Notes under the pieces: generated by a model
The model's input: the letters and a program-made list of their open reading frames with translations, nothing else
What the model was told of the DNA's origin: nothing
The model's database searches: none
Shown here: positions 33,766 to 44,946 of the stretch, piece by piece
Position numbering within the stretch: position 1 is the first letter of the stretch
How the letters are laid out: each line of letters opens with the position of its first letter
Assembly: GCF_004664715.2 (NCBI RefSeq)
Contig: NC_051066.1
Location: 76,977,147 to 77,041,146 of the forward strand
Length of the DNA: 64,000 bases
Origin: Peromyscus leucopus
Taxonomy: Eukaryota > Chordata > Mammalia > Rodentia > Cricetidae
Reading direction: 5' to 3'
Translations under genes and position numbers: made by a program

Positions 33766-34810
33766 TTTTTTTTTTTTAATTACTTTTCTTTTTTGAGTTT
33801 ATAATTACATTATTTTGCTATTCCTTTTTCTCTCTCCAAACCCTCCCACATACCCCTCCTTGCTCTCTTTCAAATTCATGGCCTCCTTTTTCATTGATTA
33901 CTGTTATATACATGTATGTATACGTATATACATATGTATTGCTGAGTACATAAATACAATCTGATTGTTCAGTATAATGTTACTTGTACATATGTTTTCA
34001 GGGCTCTCCACTTGGTATTGGATAATAACCAGTTGGTGTCTCTTCTCAAGGGAAGACTATCTGTCTCCTGCTCAGCACTGGTTGCTTGTAGTTCTTTGTG
34101 TACAGCTGAGGCCTCATGGGGTTTCCCAATCCACTATGGCATGTCTATTGTTGTTGTCCTTGTTCAGTTCATGTTTAGAAGGTCATGTTAGTGAGACTGT
34201 ATGGATGTAACTTCTGACATTCCTAGGAGACAAAGTCTCTAAGCAAACTCCCTGATCTTCTGGCTCTTTGAATCTTTCTGCAATGTTGGCAATGTTCCCT
34301 GAGCCTCAGGTGCAGGAGTTGTTTGTAGATGTATTCATTAGGACTGGCCTCCACAACTCTGCATTTTGATTGGTTATGGTTTTCTTTAATGGTCTCCATC
34401 TGTTTTAAAGAGAAGTTTTCTCAATCGGTGTTGAGAACTACACTTATCTGTGGGTAGAAGGACAAATATTTAGAACGTAGTTAGGGATTATGCTAACTAC
34501 TTTGTTTAATAAAGTACAGGCTGTAGGTTCTTCTCCACGATCCATGACTTCACTAGCCCTGCGTAATTGACCAGGTTTCCAAAATCAAGCATGATTTCCC
34601 CCTTGTTGTGTGGGTCTTGAATCCAATCACAAAGCTGTTGGTTACTGCCAAGGTCTGTGTGCCACTACCGTAGCCTTGGGGGATCATGCCATGCTCGTCA
34701 CTGCTGTGGTTCATAGGCATCATAGTTGGGTAGGTGTGTTGGTTGCTCTCCTCCTTTGGAAGTGTGCACAGAACCTTGGGGTATCACGATAGTTAGTCCT
34801 CAGGGAGGAA
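33766..34810 (-). mobile_element. Rodent L1 (Lx-type) 3' region
   Basis: Begins at a T13 run (antisense poly-A) and continues with GAGTTTATAATTACATTATTT, CTCTCTTTCAAATTCATGGCCTCC, GTTTTCAGGGCTCTCCACTTGGTATTGGATAA, CATTTTGATTGGTTATGGTTTTC and AGTTGGGTAGGTGTGTTGGTTGC, all familiar antisense rodent L1 3'UTR modules. About 1 kb, non-coding. Confidence 0.75.
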
Positions 34811-35927
34811 GCTTTCACTTTTTATTTGGCTCATCTATAGGATGGCAGAACACACCAACACACCACCTACCTGGATAAATGTCATTACTAAAAAAAGTTG
34901 GTGAAGCTGCTTTGAAAAGAGTGAGTAGATAGAGAAGAGCTGGAATAAAGGCAGCTAAGAACACATTGGACTTTGTAACAACTTAGACAGAATGGACATA
35001 GGGCATGAGAGGTAGGGTGTGATTTACTGATCACTGACCAGGCCTGGATGACCATGGCTATGAACATCTGTATGTCACCACTTTCATCAAGTTCCGAACT
35101 GCCCAGGCTGAACGTACCTACTGTTTAAAACATCTTTCAGAAGATGACACCAAAATATGGCACTGAAATCAAACATGTGAACACAAAAACACAGGGGAAT
35201 GGGGCCAAATGGGCAACAGTGAAGTGAGTATCACTGACAGAAAAGTGAGTGCAACTCCCTATTTTCTTGGTAGGTAGAAACCAAGCATTAAGAAACTTAA
35301 AGGAAAAAGATGTTCCCAAAGAGCCGAAGCCACATCACCATGGACCTTGAAGACAAGGGTAGGACTGCCTTCGACGAGCCAAGCAACAGAAGCATGGCTG
35401 ACAGAAACTGCTGGAAACTCCTGAATATCAAAGATGGGGCCAATGAGAGCAGGCAGCCTGTCCATGTGGCTCACAGCAGAATTGATGAAACACAATATAA
35501 GAAAGCAAGAAAAGATAAGCTACAGCCAGAGGCAGGCATAAACTACGTTCTGACTGTGTGTGCATGTGCATTTACCCATGAATCCATGAATCTTCAGATC
35601 GCCCAGAGTAGTTACTTAGTGGTAGGGAAAGGAATGTGAAGGGAAGATCTGAATGTTTCACTGTCATACTTCTGTATTGTCTGAATTCTGAGCACAGGTA
35701 TTCTGGTGGTGTTTTTAATTGGATATAACAACAAAATATATATACAGCCTGGCATCCCACCTGACACAGCAGACCTTCAGTGAGTAGAGCTGCCTACTCT
35801 TCTCAGCACCACAGAAGAAACAAGAAACATGACACAAATGTTTATCAGAGTCCCAGGCCTTGAGGGATTTACAATGGAGTAAGGTTAGGGGTTAGTCGGC
35901 ACAGGTAATACGTAAGGAAGGTATATA
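34811..35927. other. Unique intron with a 109-codon plus ORF
   Basis: No repeat recognised. The plus ORF 35310-35639 (110 codons with stop) has mixed, non-repetitive amino-acid composition but no domain I recognise, and it lies antisense to the inferred gene. I do not call it a gene. Confidence 0.35.
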
Positions 35928-35989
35928 CAGTGTGCCCTCAGTATCCACCTGTAGATTCAAGCAACTCTGGATCAAAAGCATGTGGAAAT
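35928..35989 (+). mobile_element. MER2 (Tigger-class) DNA transposon, left piece
   Basis: CAGTGTGCCCTCAGTATCCACCTGTAGATTCAAGCAACTCTGGATC is the MER2 terminus. The element continues at 36345 after a B4 insertion. Confidence 0.8.
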
Positions 35990-36340
35990 GGGCGAGGTCG
36001 ATGGCTCAGTGGGGAAGACTACTAACTCTGAAAGCACGAGCACATGCTTAGTTCACACACTAAGTACGCACCCAAAAAGTCTGGCATGGCTGCACGTGTT
36101 GATAACCCCAAGATTTGTGGTGCAAAGGGGGAACGTTGCGAGTACACTGACCAGCCATCCTAGCCAAACTGCCAGCACTTGGCTCAGTAAGAGACGCTGT
36201 CTCAAGGCACTAAGACAGAGAGTGACAGAGGACAATACAATAACACAAGGGCCTGCCCTGGCCTCTCCATGCACCCACACCCACTTATATGTATCATACA
36301 TGGGTACAAAACAACACACACACACACACACACACACACT
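35990..36340 (+). mobile_element. B4 SINE nested in MER2
   Basis: GGGCGAGGTCGATGGCTCAGTGGGG head, CCTAGCCAAACTGCC, AGAGACGCTGTCTCAAGGC, CCCTGGCCTCTCCATGCACCC and a CA run at 36314-36339. Confidence 0.8.
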
Positions 36341-36344
36341 TAAC

Positions 36345-36582
36345 TGGGAAAATGCAACTCTTCTGAATACATACAGACTTGTCATTATTTCTTTATTGAT
36401 TTAATATAATAATCACTCATACAGTATCTTAAGTATTGTAAGTAACACAGAGGTTAATTAAAGTATAGAGGATATGCATAAGTTGTACGCAAATACTATG
36501 TCATTTTATATAAAGGGTGTGAGCATCCATGGTGTCTAAGGAGGATTCTAGAACCAGTCCCCAAGGACACCAAGTGATGAAG

Positions 36583-36583
<1 letters not shown>
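36345..36583 (+). mobile_element. MER2 DNA transposon, right piece
   Basis: AAGTATTGTAAGTAACACAG, AAGTATAGAGGATATGCATAAGTTGTACGCAAATACTATGTCATTTTATATAAAGG, GAGCATCCATGG and TCTAGAACCAGTCCCC are MER2 internal and 3' modules. A CA microsatellite follows at 36584-36620. Confidence 0.85.
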
Positions 36584-36622
<39 letters not shown>

Positions 36623-36624
36623 TT

Positions 36625-39270
36625 TTGACCAAAGAAGACTAGTGTCTGATAGCCCCATGAATTACTCAGATCTCAGAAAGGCAACGCTTTAGAAGTCTTA
36701 AAACACCAACACACATATTACCTAGGAAGCTAAGGGAGTAAGCTAGGATGTGTGCTGTCATCTGGGGACCCCATTAACAATGTCCAATGGTCCTGAATCC
36801 ATGCTCGCCACAGTATTGTGACTTCTGAGCAGCACTGTTCCGATCCATGTCCAAGCTCCAAGCACTCCACTCACACTAAGAAACGTCTCAGAGGCACCAA
36901 TGGCAGAAAGAGTGGCGGTCATTCGTGCCCCAGATCATAAACGATCAGCAAACTCATATTCATCCATACATCCTTTCATTCCTTGTGGGCAAATAGCAAG
37001 TTCTGTACAGTTTTGCATTCCTGAGCACAACACAGTGTCTGTGTGTGCAGGGCTGATATCACACTGTTGGGCATATGAATGAGGCTTAAGAAGAATGTTC
37101 TGGTTACTCAAAGACAGAAAAGAAAAGGAGAGCCAAAAGCTTGGGGAAAACCAGAGCTCCTCAGTCGAGAAGGCTTTCAAAGACTGAAACAAATGTGTCT
37201 GGATGCAAGCCCCACATCCCCCTTTGGGAACCTGCTTCCTTCATCCTGCAAGTTCAAGCATCAAAGAAGGCAGGAGCCAGACAGTTTTATGGCTCATCTG
37301 AAGAGAAGAGAAAGGAAAAAACTGAAGGAAGTCTGGGGACCAAACAAAGAAGGACAGCTGCAAGGCAAGGCGTCTTAAAGGCACGCCGGTGTTAAACAGC
37401 AACAAAGACCGGAACTGTAAAAGGACTTCAGGGTATGGTGGAAACTTCAAGAAACCACCTTGCTGTGAGCATAGTTCATTTCCTCACAAGCTGCAGAACT
37501 GTCCCAAGTTGTACAGGCTTTGGCTACCCAGTGAAGGAATCACAGAGAGAAAGGGGGCTGAGGAGGGCAATCACAGCTCTGTGGATTAAGGGTTAAGTCT
37601 CTACTTCCAGGGTAAAGATTTCAACACCTGATTCTCAAGGCAAAAATCCAGGCAGCATGTTCCCCTTCAGCCCGCAGGCTCTGAGCACAGGAACATCCCA
37701 AGATTAACACTCAGGGAGCCAGGTGGCTTTTGGCGTCAACTACGACCCCTTGAGGACCAGCTTTATTGGCATATGTCTCTCCCCAGCGATCCAAAGCTGC
37801 AGTCAAAAATTCCAAATGTTTTTACTACAGCACGAAGGCAAAGTGAGAGGGAAGGGTCGGCACCCAGGGCATTTCTAGTTAAGGGTATTTTTACATCTTT
37901 GAACTTGTGTGCATCCTGATGCCTAAAGACCGGTCTATGAAATAGAATGGACTCCAATGGACACCTTTAGGGTGGGCAGCAACAATGCTCATGATGAATA
38001 GCAAGAAGGCTGGCACCCAACTACACAACAGGTTTTCAAGTTGGTAGTAACCAGAGAGATGACCAATTGTCACCATGCATGAGACAGTCCTACACAACAA
38101 ACAACTATTCACTCTAAAATGTCACTGGCTCTAAGGCTAAGAAAGCCTAGACTAGACTAACCTCATTCCTGGAAGCAGCTCCGGGAGCCCTCACAGTCCT
38201 AATTCAGATAAGCATTTGTTATCCCTCCTGAATGAACAGTCACAGGAACTCAAGAGTCTACTCATTCTGCAGAGCAATACTGAACAACCTAGCAAATGAT
38301 ATGACCAGCAAATGTTACACTTTCAAAGTAGCTGGCCACCCTCTCAGTGAAAAGAATAGAGAATTCTCCTTAGCAGTCAAGAGGGTAGATTCTTCACAGC
38401 CATTCCAAAGCAAGAAAGGTGCAGTCCTTAAAACACCTCACTGGTTGCTGAGTAGAAAAGAGAGAAAGAAAGGAAAGAAAACTCAATAGCCAAAAACAGA
38501 TTTGTCCCTGGAAGTATCCCATAACTAACGCAGCTCCAACACTCTAAGATGTGTCATAGCTCATCTTTTCATTTTTACAAAATGATAAACATAAATACAG
38601 GGCCCAACGAACGAGTACCCTGGGCTATGTACCACTCAAGTCAGCAATGGTGCCTTGGCTTAGAGCATCCTCCTGTCATGATTCTCACCCATGTGTCTGG
38701 TAGAGGTGAGGTTACTATGACAAACCTACATCTTGACACAAAGATTAGGATCTACTGGAAGTATTCACCATGAATGTTGGTGAGTCCTTTAGAGACAGTT
38801 GGTGCCACTGTGGAGTAAGTTCACAGCATTATCCATAAAATGAACAGATCTGAGGAAGTGGAGAGTGTTGATGGGCAAACCCTGTGGTGGTTGTGTTCAA
38901 TCACCAAAGTCCCGGGCAGAACAAACACAGTAGCACGGGTCATGAAGCTGGGAAGGGTTCTGGGAAAAGCTTGGGTTAGAATTCAGGCTCCAGCCCACAC
39001 GGTGCCCTGGAGAATCATCAATCCCTTGGGAGCCATAGACTAGCATGCTGCTACTTGCTACCTGAGCACCTTGGAAAAAGTCAAGTTGTTTTCAGTGGCA
39101 AGATGAACATTTCATACACTGGACTTGGGCCACGAATCCTGAGTCCTTTCATCTCCTGCAAATGGGCAAGCCTTTTAAACAATAACACATCCCATAATTT
39201 CCCAAACCGGAAAGTCTCCCAACTGCTTCAGAACTATCAGACTTAGAATGATTACCACTCAGTTACATCC
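36625..39270. other. Long unique intron block, nothing recognised
   Basis: About 2.6 kb without any SINE or LTR I recognise, one of the two longest repeat-poor blocks. The small ORFs have no domains. It is a reasonable place to look for conserved elements or a missed exon. Confidence 0.45.
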
Positions 39271-39274
39271 TTAC

Positions 39275-39482
39275 TTAGCACGGATGAAGCCCCTGTTTTA
39301 TTCCCAGCACCACATAAACATGGTGAGGTGGCCCATGCCTGTAACCCCAGTACTTAAAAGATAGATCAAATGTTCAAGAGGATCCAATGGTCAAGGTTGT
39401 CCTCATCTGCATAGTTAGAGGCCAGCCTGGGCTACATAAGACCCCTTATCAATAAATCAAAACAAGAACAACAACAAAAAAA
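39275..39482 (+). mobile_element. RSINE1/B4-type SINE
   Basis: CTTACTTAGCACGGATGAAGCCCCTGTTTTATTCCCAGCACC, GGCCCATGCCTGTAACCCCAGTACTTA, AGAGGCCAGCCTGGGCTACATAAGACCCC. Confidence 0.8.
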
Positions 39483-39484
39483 AG

Positions 39485-41879
39485 CACAGTGTTGGCAACA
39501 CAAGCCCACTACCAACTTATTCTGGAAACTTTGGTTTCTGATAGTGTTTAAGGCCAAGGATTGACCAACCTCCTATCTACTAGCCAAATTCCCATCCCCT
39601 TCCTCCCTAACAGATGTTAAAATACACATGTAGGAGGCTATCAAGGAAAACAAAACAACAGCTCCCACTCCAGGAGGGCAGCCCAGTGACAACCTTTCCA
39701 AGATGAAAAGCAACAAGGTGTGTTTATTTGTCCACTCTCATCTACCCAGCCGAACAGGGCGAGGCTAAGTGCGGCTACTCAGCTAGTTAAAACATAAACA
39801 AAAAACCCCCTCAGGCCGAGGAGCAGAGCCTTCCAGGAGAAGAGGTTAATAGGCACACTGCTTCAAGGAGAGGAAATCGAACCTCTTCTCTGACCAGAGG
39901 AGAAGGGGGTGGGGGGCGGGGGAGGTCTTAGCAAAAGCCAGGCAGAAAAGAAAGGAGACCAATCACCTACCCACTCATCTTCACATCCACCTTTTGAAAT
40001 ACCTAAAAGCTCACACACTTAAACCCACCATGTGCATCACCCAGGTACCAGAAAACGTGACATCAGGCGAAGTGAAGTGATGTAGGGCTGAAGCATTCTG
40101 AGCCTCTCCAGCAGGATACATTAAAAAACAGTAACAGCCACAATGTTGCACCTCCTTAACGCAAACAATAAAACAAAGGAAGAGAACACATGCACCAAGG
40201 TGCCTCAAAAAGTTCCCGAACAACAAAGTCCTTTGAGTTGTTCTTGGAATTGCAGTGGCCTTCCAGCCTCTTAAAGACCCAAGACTTGGACTTAACCTCA
40301 ACTCAGGCTCCAGGTTTCCTCTATAGACAGGAAAAAAATATAGGAGGTGAAAATCCAAAGTCCTGCTTCTATAACCTCTCTGTTATCAACTTTGCAGAAA
40401 AGGTTTTGGGTGTAAGAATGTGAGACAAAGGTACCTGGTCCAACTGGGAACAACCCAGCCCTGTTTCCCACAACAACTGGTTGGAAATGCAGTTCATGCT
40501 TAAAAGTTGATGCTTAGTGTGACAAGAAAACGCTTCAACCCACCTAAAGGCCCCAGAGCTGTCAAGGTAATCCAAAGCCACAGACAACTTCTGCCAAGGA
40601 ACGTTGGACTGTCCCTAACCCCACCCCAACTACAGCTCTCTGTAACTATTTCACTGATTTGAGCTCTGTGTTATACATTCACAGGCATATGAACTAACCA
40701 TTGTTGACAGGGAGAAATACATATTTTTTGTGAACTCAAGACTCAATCCATGCAGCCCACTACCACAGGGAGATGTGATAATGAGTGACCACTGGTCATT
40801 AGCAGAGAACACACACAAGAGCCAGCTTGGGTGTTACCAGGGGACACGCCATTGCTATGTGAATTAAATGTGTGAATCCAGGCAGATCTTCATGTCTGAG
40901 ATGCCCTGGAACTGAGCCTGCTCTAACAGCCTCCAAATAACTTGCACCTGCTTATAGCTGCCTAATTTATTTCCCCCTCCCTCCCTCCTTCTCTACTCCC
41001 CCTCCCCCATACTTCAAGACAAACAGAACACAGGGCCTCAGACCTGGTTAAAAAACCACAGTCACCACAGGAGTCTAGCCCTTCACTGGAAGCTGAGCAA
41101 ACCAAGACATTTAAATGGAGTCTCAGAGAAGTGGGGATGATGTCTTCGGCAGTGGGTGGCAGGGGAGGGGCTTGTCAGTGGTTTGGGAAGATGCTCAGGA
41201 CCCGCGACTTCTAGGGAGGGAGGGAGGGTTCCCTGGCATTTGCAAGGGGTAGTCAGAATGGTCTTGACTTCCTGCGACAAACACTTCTAGAAGCATTTGG
41301 GGAAATCCAATATAAATTAGACGTGTGGATGACACAAACACAGAGCAAGAAATCTTCAGTAAAGAAAGTTCCCTGAGCATCAGCTGCCCAGAAATAAACA
41401 TCAGGGGTTAAGGATGGGCAGAGCTGAGGAGGGACTGCTGACAGCTGTGGCCGGCAGGCAGAGGCAGAGGGGAAGGGTTCCAAGCTGGAATTCGGAGCGT
41501 GCCCACATCAGCAGAAAAGTTACTGGGAACAGTACTCTGTCTGGGAGGGACCCTGCGGGTCTCAGGATGCATGCGCTCTGAGATGCAGGGACCAACGGCC
41601 GTTAGAGGAAGCCCCAAGCCCCGGGTCTTCTGTTCCCAGCTGCCAGCAGGTTAAGGCGTCTGCGACGGACGACAGAAGAAAAAGATACGCTCTCCGGATG
41701 AGCGAGTGAGTCCCATGTCCAGTCCCACGGGATCTCACTATTCCCAAACCAGACACAGTCCCAGGAAGTAAAGAAAGAGAGCTGGGATACAGATGCGAGG
41801 GCAGCGTCGATGGGAAACTGAGGCAGGAGAGTGCCCGTTAAAAGGCTGAGGGAGTCAGGGAAGACCCGAAATCAGGGTA
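39485..41879. other. Unique, repeat-poor promoter-proximal intron
   Basis: About 2.4 kb adjoining the CpG island without recognisable repeats. GC content rises toward the island. Such repeat-poor DNA beside a promoter often holds intronic enhancers; no specific site is claimed. Confidence 0.45.
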
Positions 41880-42425
41880 GCGTGCTCTCCTTCCCCCTCC
41901 TCCGTTCCCAGCACACTTGAGCTGCACTCGAGCTACGCCCAATCCGGGCGGCCGCCGGGCTCCAGGGAGCGGGCGCCGCACAAAGCTCCGCCCGCGAACA
42001 CACGACAACAGCACCCGGCGCGCCGGCCCACACAATAGCACGGCGCGCGCCCCGCCGCGGCCCCTCGCGGGGTCCCGGCCAGCCAGGCGCCCGGGTCCGC
42101 CCTCCGCGCACACCCACGCCCGCAGCCGAGGCCCGCGCGCGGAGCACGGACGACCACGGCCTGTCCCCGCGCCCCGGGCCCGGTGCAGTGCGTCGCGAGC
42201 CCCCCACTCACCCGCGGTGCTGCTCAGCAGCAGGCACAGCGGCCACAGCAGCCACATGGCGCGGCCGCCGCTCCGCTGCCCAGCGACGTCGCTGCCCCGC
42301 GGCCTCGGTCAGACCCCGCCCCTCGGCGCCGGCCACGCCCTCTCGCCGGCCCGGCCACGCCCCCCGCCCTCCCAGGCCCGTGGGCTCAGCCAAGTTCTGC
42401 AAGCTCCCGGCTGACAGTCGCCGCC
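41880..42425 (-). promoter_or_regulatory. CpG island promoter of the minus-strand gene
   Basis: This is the only long stretch with abundant undepleted CpG: runs such as GGCGCGCCGG, CGCGCGCC and CCGCCGCGG, against CpG-poor DNA on both sides. It spans the putative exon 1 and its 5' flank. GC boxes (GGGGCGGGG on the minus strand) sit near 42314-42322, with further CCCGCCC/CCACGCCC runs at 42340-42370. No TATA box is evident, as expected for a dispersed CpG promoter. The start site was not determined; the 5'UTR should lie within about 42258-42400. Long ORFs crossing the island on both strands are GC artefacts. Confidence 0.8.
42212..42257 (-). CDS. First coding exon of an unidentified secreted or membrane protein (signal peptide exon)
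   Basis: On the minus strand an ATG at 42257-42255 opens a 46-nt coding stretch translating to MWLLWPLCLLLSSTA plus one base. A consensus donor GTGAGT follows at 42211-42206, so the intron is phase 1. Fifteen mostly Leu/Trp/Pro residues with no charge after the Met look like a signal peptide core. A phase-1 intron just after the leader is typical of extracellular and receptor genes. The start has G at -3 in a GCC-rich context and lies inside the window's only CpG island. The open frame runs on past the donor, but that sequence is Arg/Gly/Ala-rich low-complexity translation typical of GC-rich DNA, so I take it as intron. I do not recognise the gene. No second exon was found, which implies a first intron longer than 42 kb toward position 1. 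Alternative: a chance ORF within a promoter island. Confidence 0.68.
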
Positions 42426-42705
42426 TGCTTTCTGCTCTAGCGTCCAGGTTGCGAGGGTCCGGTAGATCCAGTTCTTGCTACCTCAGGGGTCAGACTGCGA
42501 AGACCTCTTAACTGCCCCTGCTTTGCGCCCGGGCCGGTTTTCCTATCCTACATCCAAAGGGATGCGAAAGTCATCATCTTCCCACAGCCCAGGGGGATTC
42601 TTAACTGCAAAAGAAGTGTTTTCAAGGAGAGAAAGTTCCAAGAGTCGGTTCTTGGGAGAAAACACATGGGGGGGGGGGGGATGAGGGGTGAGGGTGAAAT
42701 ACGAC

Positions 42706-42835
42706 CATTGCTTCTCAAACGAAGATGTCAGGTAGACTTGGGAACCCTGTTAAAAAGCGCACTCCAACTCAAATAGGTCTGCATTTCTACAAGCCCAGTG
42801 ATTATGAGTATGGTTCCTGGAGCTGCCGGAGGAGC
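42706..42835 (+). mobile_element. MER20-like hAT-Charlie fragment
   Basis: CATTGCTTCTCAAACGAAG, GACTTGGGAACCCTGTTAAAAAGCGCACTCC and AGGTCTGCATTTCTACAAGCCCAGTGATTATGA follow the MER20 order; the 3' terminus is lost. Confidence 0.7.
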
Positions 42836-42949
42836 AGAGAAGAAATCTCATCCTGAGATCTAAGAACACTGAGACCATTCCATGAGCTTCGGAGAGTTTT
42901 AAGGCTCTTAAAACTTTACAGTTTCTATTGTTTGGGGATTATACACCTT

Positions 42950-42959
42950 TTTTTTTCTT

Positions 42960-42993
<34 letters not shown>

Positions 42994-43222
42994 GAAAGCA
43001 TATTATAGGGCCAGAACAGTGACTCGGCAGTTAAGAGCCGCTCCCCGCAGAGGACCTGAGTTGTGTTCCCAGCACCCACCTGGCAGCCTCTAACTCCAGC
43101 TGCAAATGATCCAGTACTTCTTCTGAGGTCTGGGGACACACACACACATACACACACGGCATTCACTCACAGCCACACTCAGAGATACACATAAATAAAA
43201 GTAATGAAAATAAATCTCTTTA
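42950..43222 (+). mobile_element. T-rich tract and B2-family SINE
   Basis: A T-run of about 40 with two C interruptions at 42950-42990, then a plus-strand B2 from about 43006: GGGCCAGAACAGTGACTCGGCAGTTAAGAGCC, GAGGACCTGAG, CAGCACCCACCTGGCAGCCTC, ending ACATAAATAAAAGTAATG. Confidence 0.85.
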
Positions 43223-43224
43223 AG

Positions 43225-43850
43225 GAGAAAAAAAAACCATTGTGAAGAGGACTTTGATAATGATACTGAGGACTGTAAACAGTCTCCCCTAGGGCTGCTT
43301 GTTTGCCTCCGAACTTAAGAACTTGGGAAGACAATGGCCCCACCCTAGTGCTCACCGTGTTCGGTTCAACTTTAAAAAAGAGTGGGCAGCTGCTGTTGTT
43401 ACAAACCTACCCGGGGACAAAGTCATGTTGCAAAGAATAGGACAGGCCTCCAGGCTAGAGCTGGTGAGGACCTAAGGCCCTCAGCTGAACAGCCCGCAAA
43501 GACCCACCCGCTACCAGCGGCAACTTAGAAACTGATCTTCCCTGGGTCAGCCTTTGGATGAAACCCCAGCCCCAGTGGAAGCCATGACAGCCTCTCTGGA
43601 GACCCTAAGTCCATGTGCTCATCTAAGCTGCCTCCAGGTTACTAACCAGAAGACTGTGCGTGTTCATTGGCTTATTGTTTCAACCACAAGCCATTTATTA
43701 CAAAGCAACAGGTAGCTAATGCATAGCTGTGCAGCGAATACTGACTCAGAACAGCTAGCATGGCTGAATCTCACTTAACAATCCCCAGAAAGCAGCAAGA
43801 TGTCACTAGGAGGTGTCTGCTTCAGGTCACATGGTCCTTGCACTCTCATG
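43225..43850. other. Unique 5' flank, nothing recognised
   Basis: No element identified. Confidence 0.4.
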
Positions 43851-43932
43851 GTCACATTTAACTTTCATGACAATCTCTAAGACACAGTATTGTCTCTGTG
43901 ACACAAATGAGGAATCTGAGGCTCAAAAAAAT
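43850..43932 (+). mobile_element. MIR fragment
   Basis: TTTCATGACAATCTCTAAGACACAGTATTGTC ... CAAATGAGGAATCTGAGGCTCA matches the sense MIR core. Confidence 0.6.
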
Positions 43933-43965
43933 TTTTTTGCCCTGGCTCAAAAGAATACAGTATTG

Positions 43966-44052
43966 AGCCCAGCTTTGGTGGCACATGCTTTTAATCTGGA
44001 GCACTAGGGAGGCAGAAGCAGGGGCATCTCTATGAGTTGGAGGCCAGCCTGG
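43966..44052 (+). mobile_element. B1 SINE, left piece (split by LTR)
   Basis: GTGGCACATGCTTTTAATCTGGAGC ... GAGTTGGAGGCCAGCCTGG; continues at 44344 (CCTGGTCTACTGAGTTCCAGG ... AACCCTGTCTCAAAAAACC) to about 44428. Confidence 0.9.
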
Positions 44053-44343
44053 TGTGTTGGTTACACAGTGCTGCTCCTCGTGGCTGGCTGCTGCCCACGG
44101 CAGAGGAGAGTGCTGATTGGAAGAATCACAGCCATGGAGCCATGGTTACCTTTTTAGAGCTTTATTGGGAAATGGGGGAGGGGAGGGAGCAGAAAGAGAA
44201 GAAAGGGGAGAGAAGAAAGGGGAAAGATAGGACAGACAGGAGCAGAAAGGAAAGAGAGGGAGGGACTCACAGAAGGCCCACCCGCTTTTTAGGCTAGGAC
44301 ACCGTCGAAGGCTGATGACGTTATTAAGGACCAAATCCTTACA
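44053..44343 (-). mobile_element. Solo ERV LTR nested in B1
   Basis: 291 bp from TGTGTTGG to CCTTACA, flanked by the exact 5-bp duplication CCTGG (44048-44052, 44344-44348) within an otherwise continuous B1. On the minus strand it carries a long CT-rich stretch and then CCCAATAAAGCTC, an LTR polyadenylation signal, so the LTR reads leftward. It looks IAP-like in texture, but the 5-bp duplication does not fit the usual 6-bp of that class, so the family is left open. No internal ERV genes. Confidence 0.85.
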
Positions 44344-44428
44344 CCTGGTCTACTGAGTTCCAGGACAGGCTCCAAAGCTACACGGAGAAACCCTGTCTCA
44401 AAAAACCAAAAAAAGAAAAGAAAAATTC
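44344..44428 (+). mobile_element. B1 SINE, right piece
   Basis: CCTGGTCTACTGAGTTCCAGGACAGGCTCCAAAGCTACACGGAG then the A-rich tail. Confidence 0.9.
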
Positions 44429-44711
44429 AGTATTGAAGCCATGTCTTACTGATTCCCATATTGATATATCAAAACAAGTTACTTACCATAGTAAACAATC
44501 CCAATTCATAAAACACAGAATTTATCTGCAGCTTCAAAAATGATGTGGCCACTGGATTTGAGCTACAATAATAGAAATGGCCAACAAAAGTTGATTCAGT
44601 GTTTAATAATTAATTCTATTCTCAAGGAGAGTTTTCTGAGTGATTCCAATGGTTGCAGCTCACACTCACCAAAAATGTTGAGCATAAGAGTTTTCCCTGC
44701 TGGAATTTAAG

Positions 44712-44860
44712 AAGGCCAGGCAGTGGTAACACACACCTTTAATCCCAGCACTCAGGAGGCAGAGGCAGGTGGATCTCTATGAGTTCGAGGCCAGCCTGGT
44801 CTACAGATTGAGTTCTAGGACAGCCAGGGCTACACAGAGAAACCTTGTTTCGAAAATTAT
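44712..44860 (+). mobile_element. B1 SINE
   Basis: GGCCAGGCAGTGGTAACACACACC ... GACAGCCAGGGCTACACAGAGAAACC. Confidence 0.93.
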
Positions 44861-44892
44861 TTAAAAAATTTTGAAAAGTCATTCTTGAGCTA

Positions 44893-44944
<52 letters not shown>
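44893..44944. repeat. (GT)26 microsatellite
   Basis: Perfect 52-nt GT run. Confidence 0.97.

Positions 44945-44946
<2 letters not shown>

Larger units (their letters stand above)
1..41879 (-). other. Probable first intron of the minus-strand gene
   Basis: By inference from the donor at 42211, the sequence down to the window edge would be intron 1. I found no second exon with a recognisable protein domain on the minus strand. The interval is filled with SINEs, LTRs and L1 ends in both orientations plus unique blocks, as expected for a long intron. The boundary with an actual exon 2, if it lies inside the window, is unknown. Confidence 0.4.

Noticed and set aside
33766..34810. Possible L1 ORF2 coding remnant
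   Set aside because: The block matches L1 3'UTR modules, with no reverse-transcriptase motif in any frame.
41838..42511. Overlapping 85-165-codon ORFs on both strands of the CpG island
   Set aside because: Arg/Pro/Ala/Gly-rich frames with few stops are expected in CpG-island DNA. Only the 46-nt leader ending at a splice donor has independent support.
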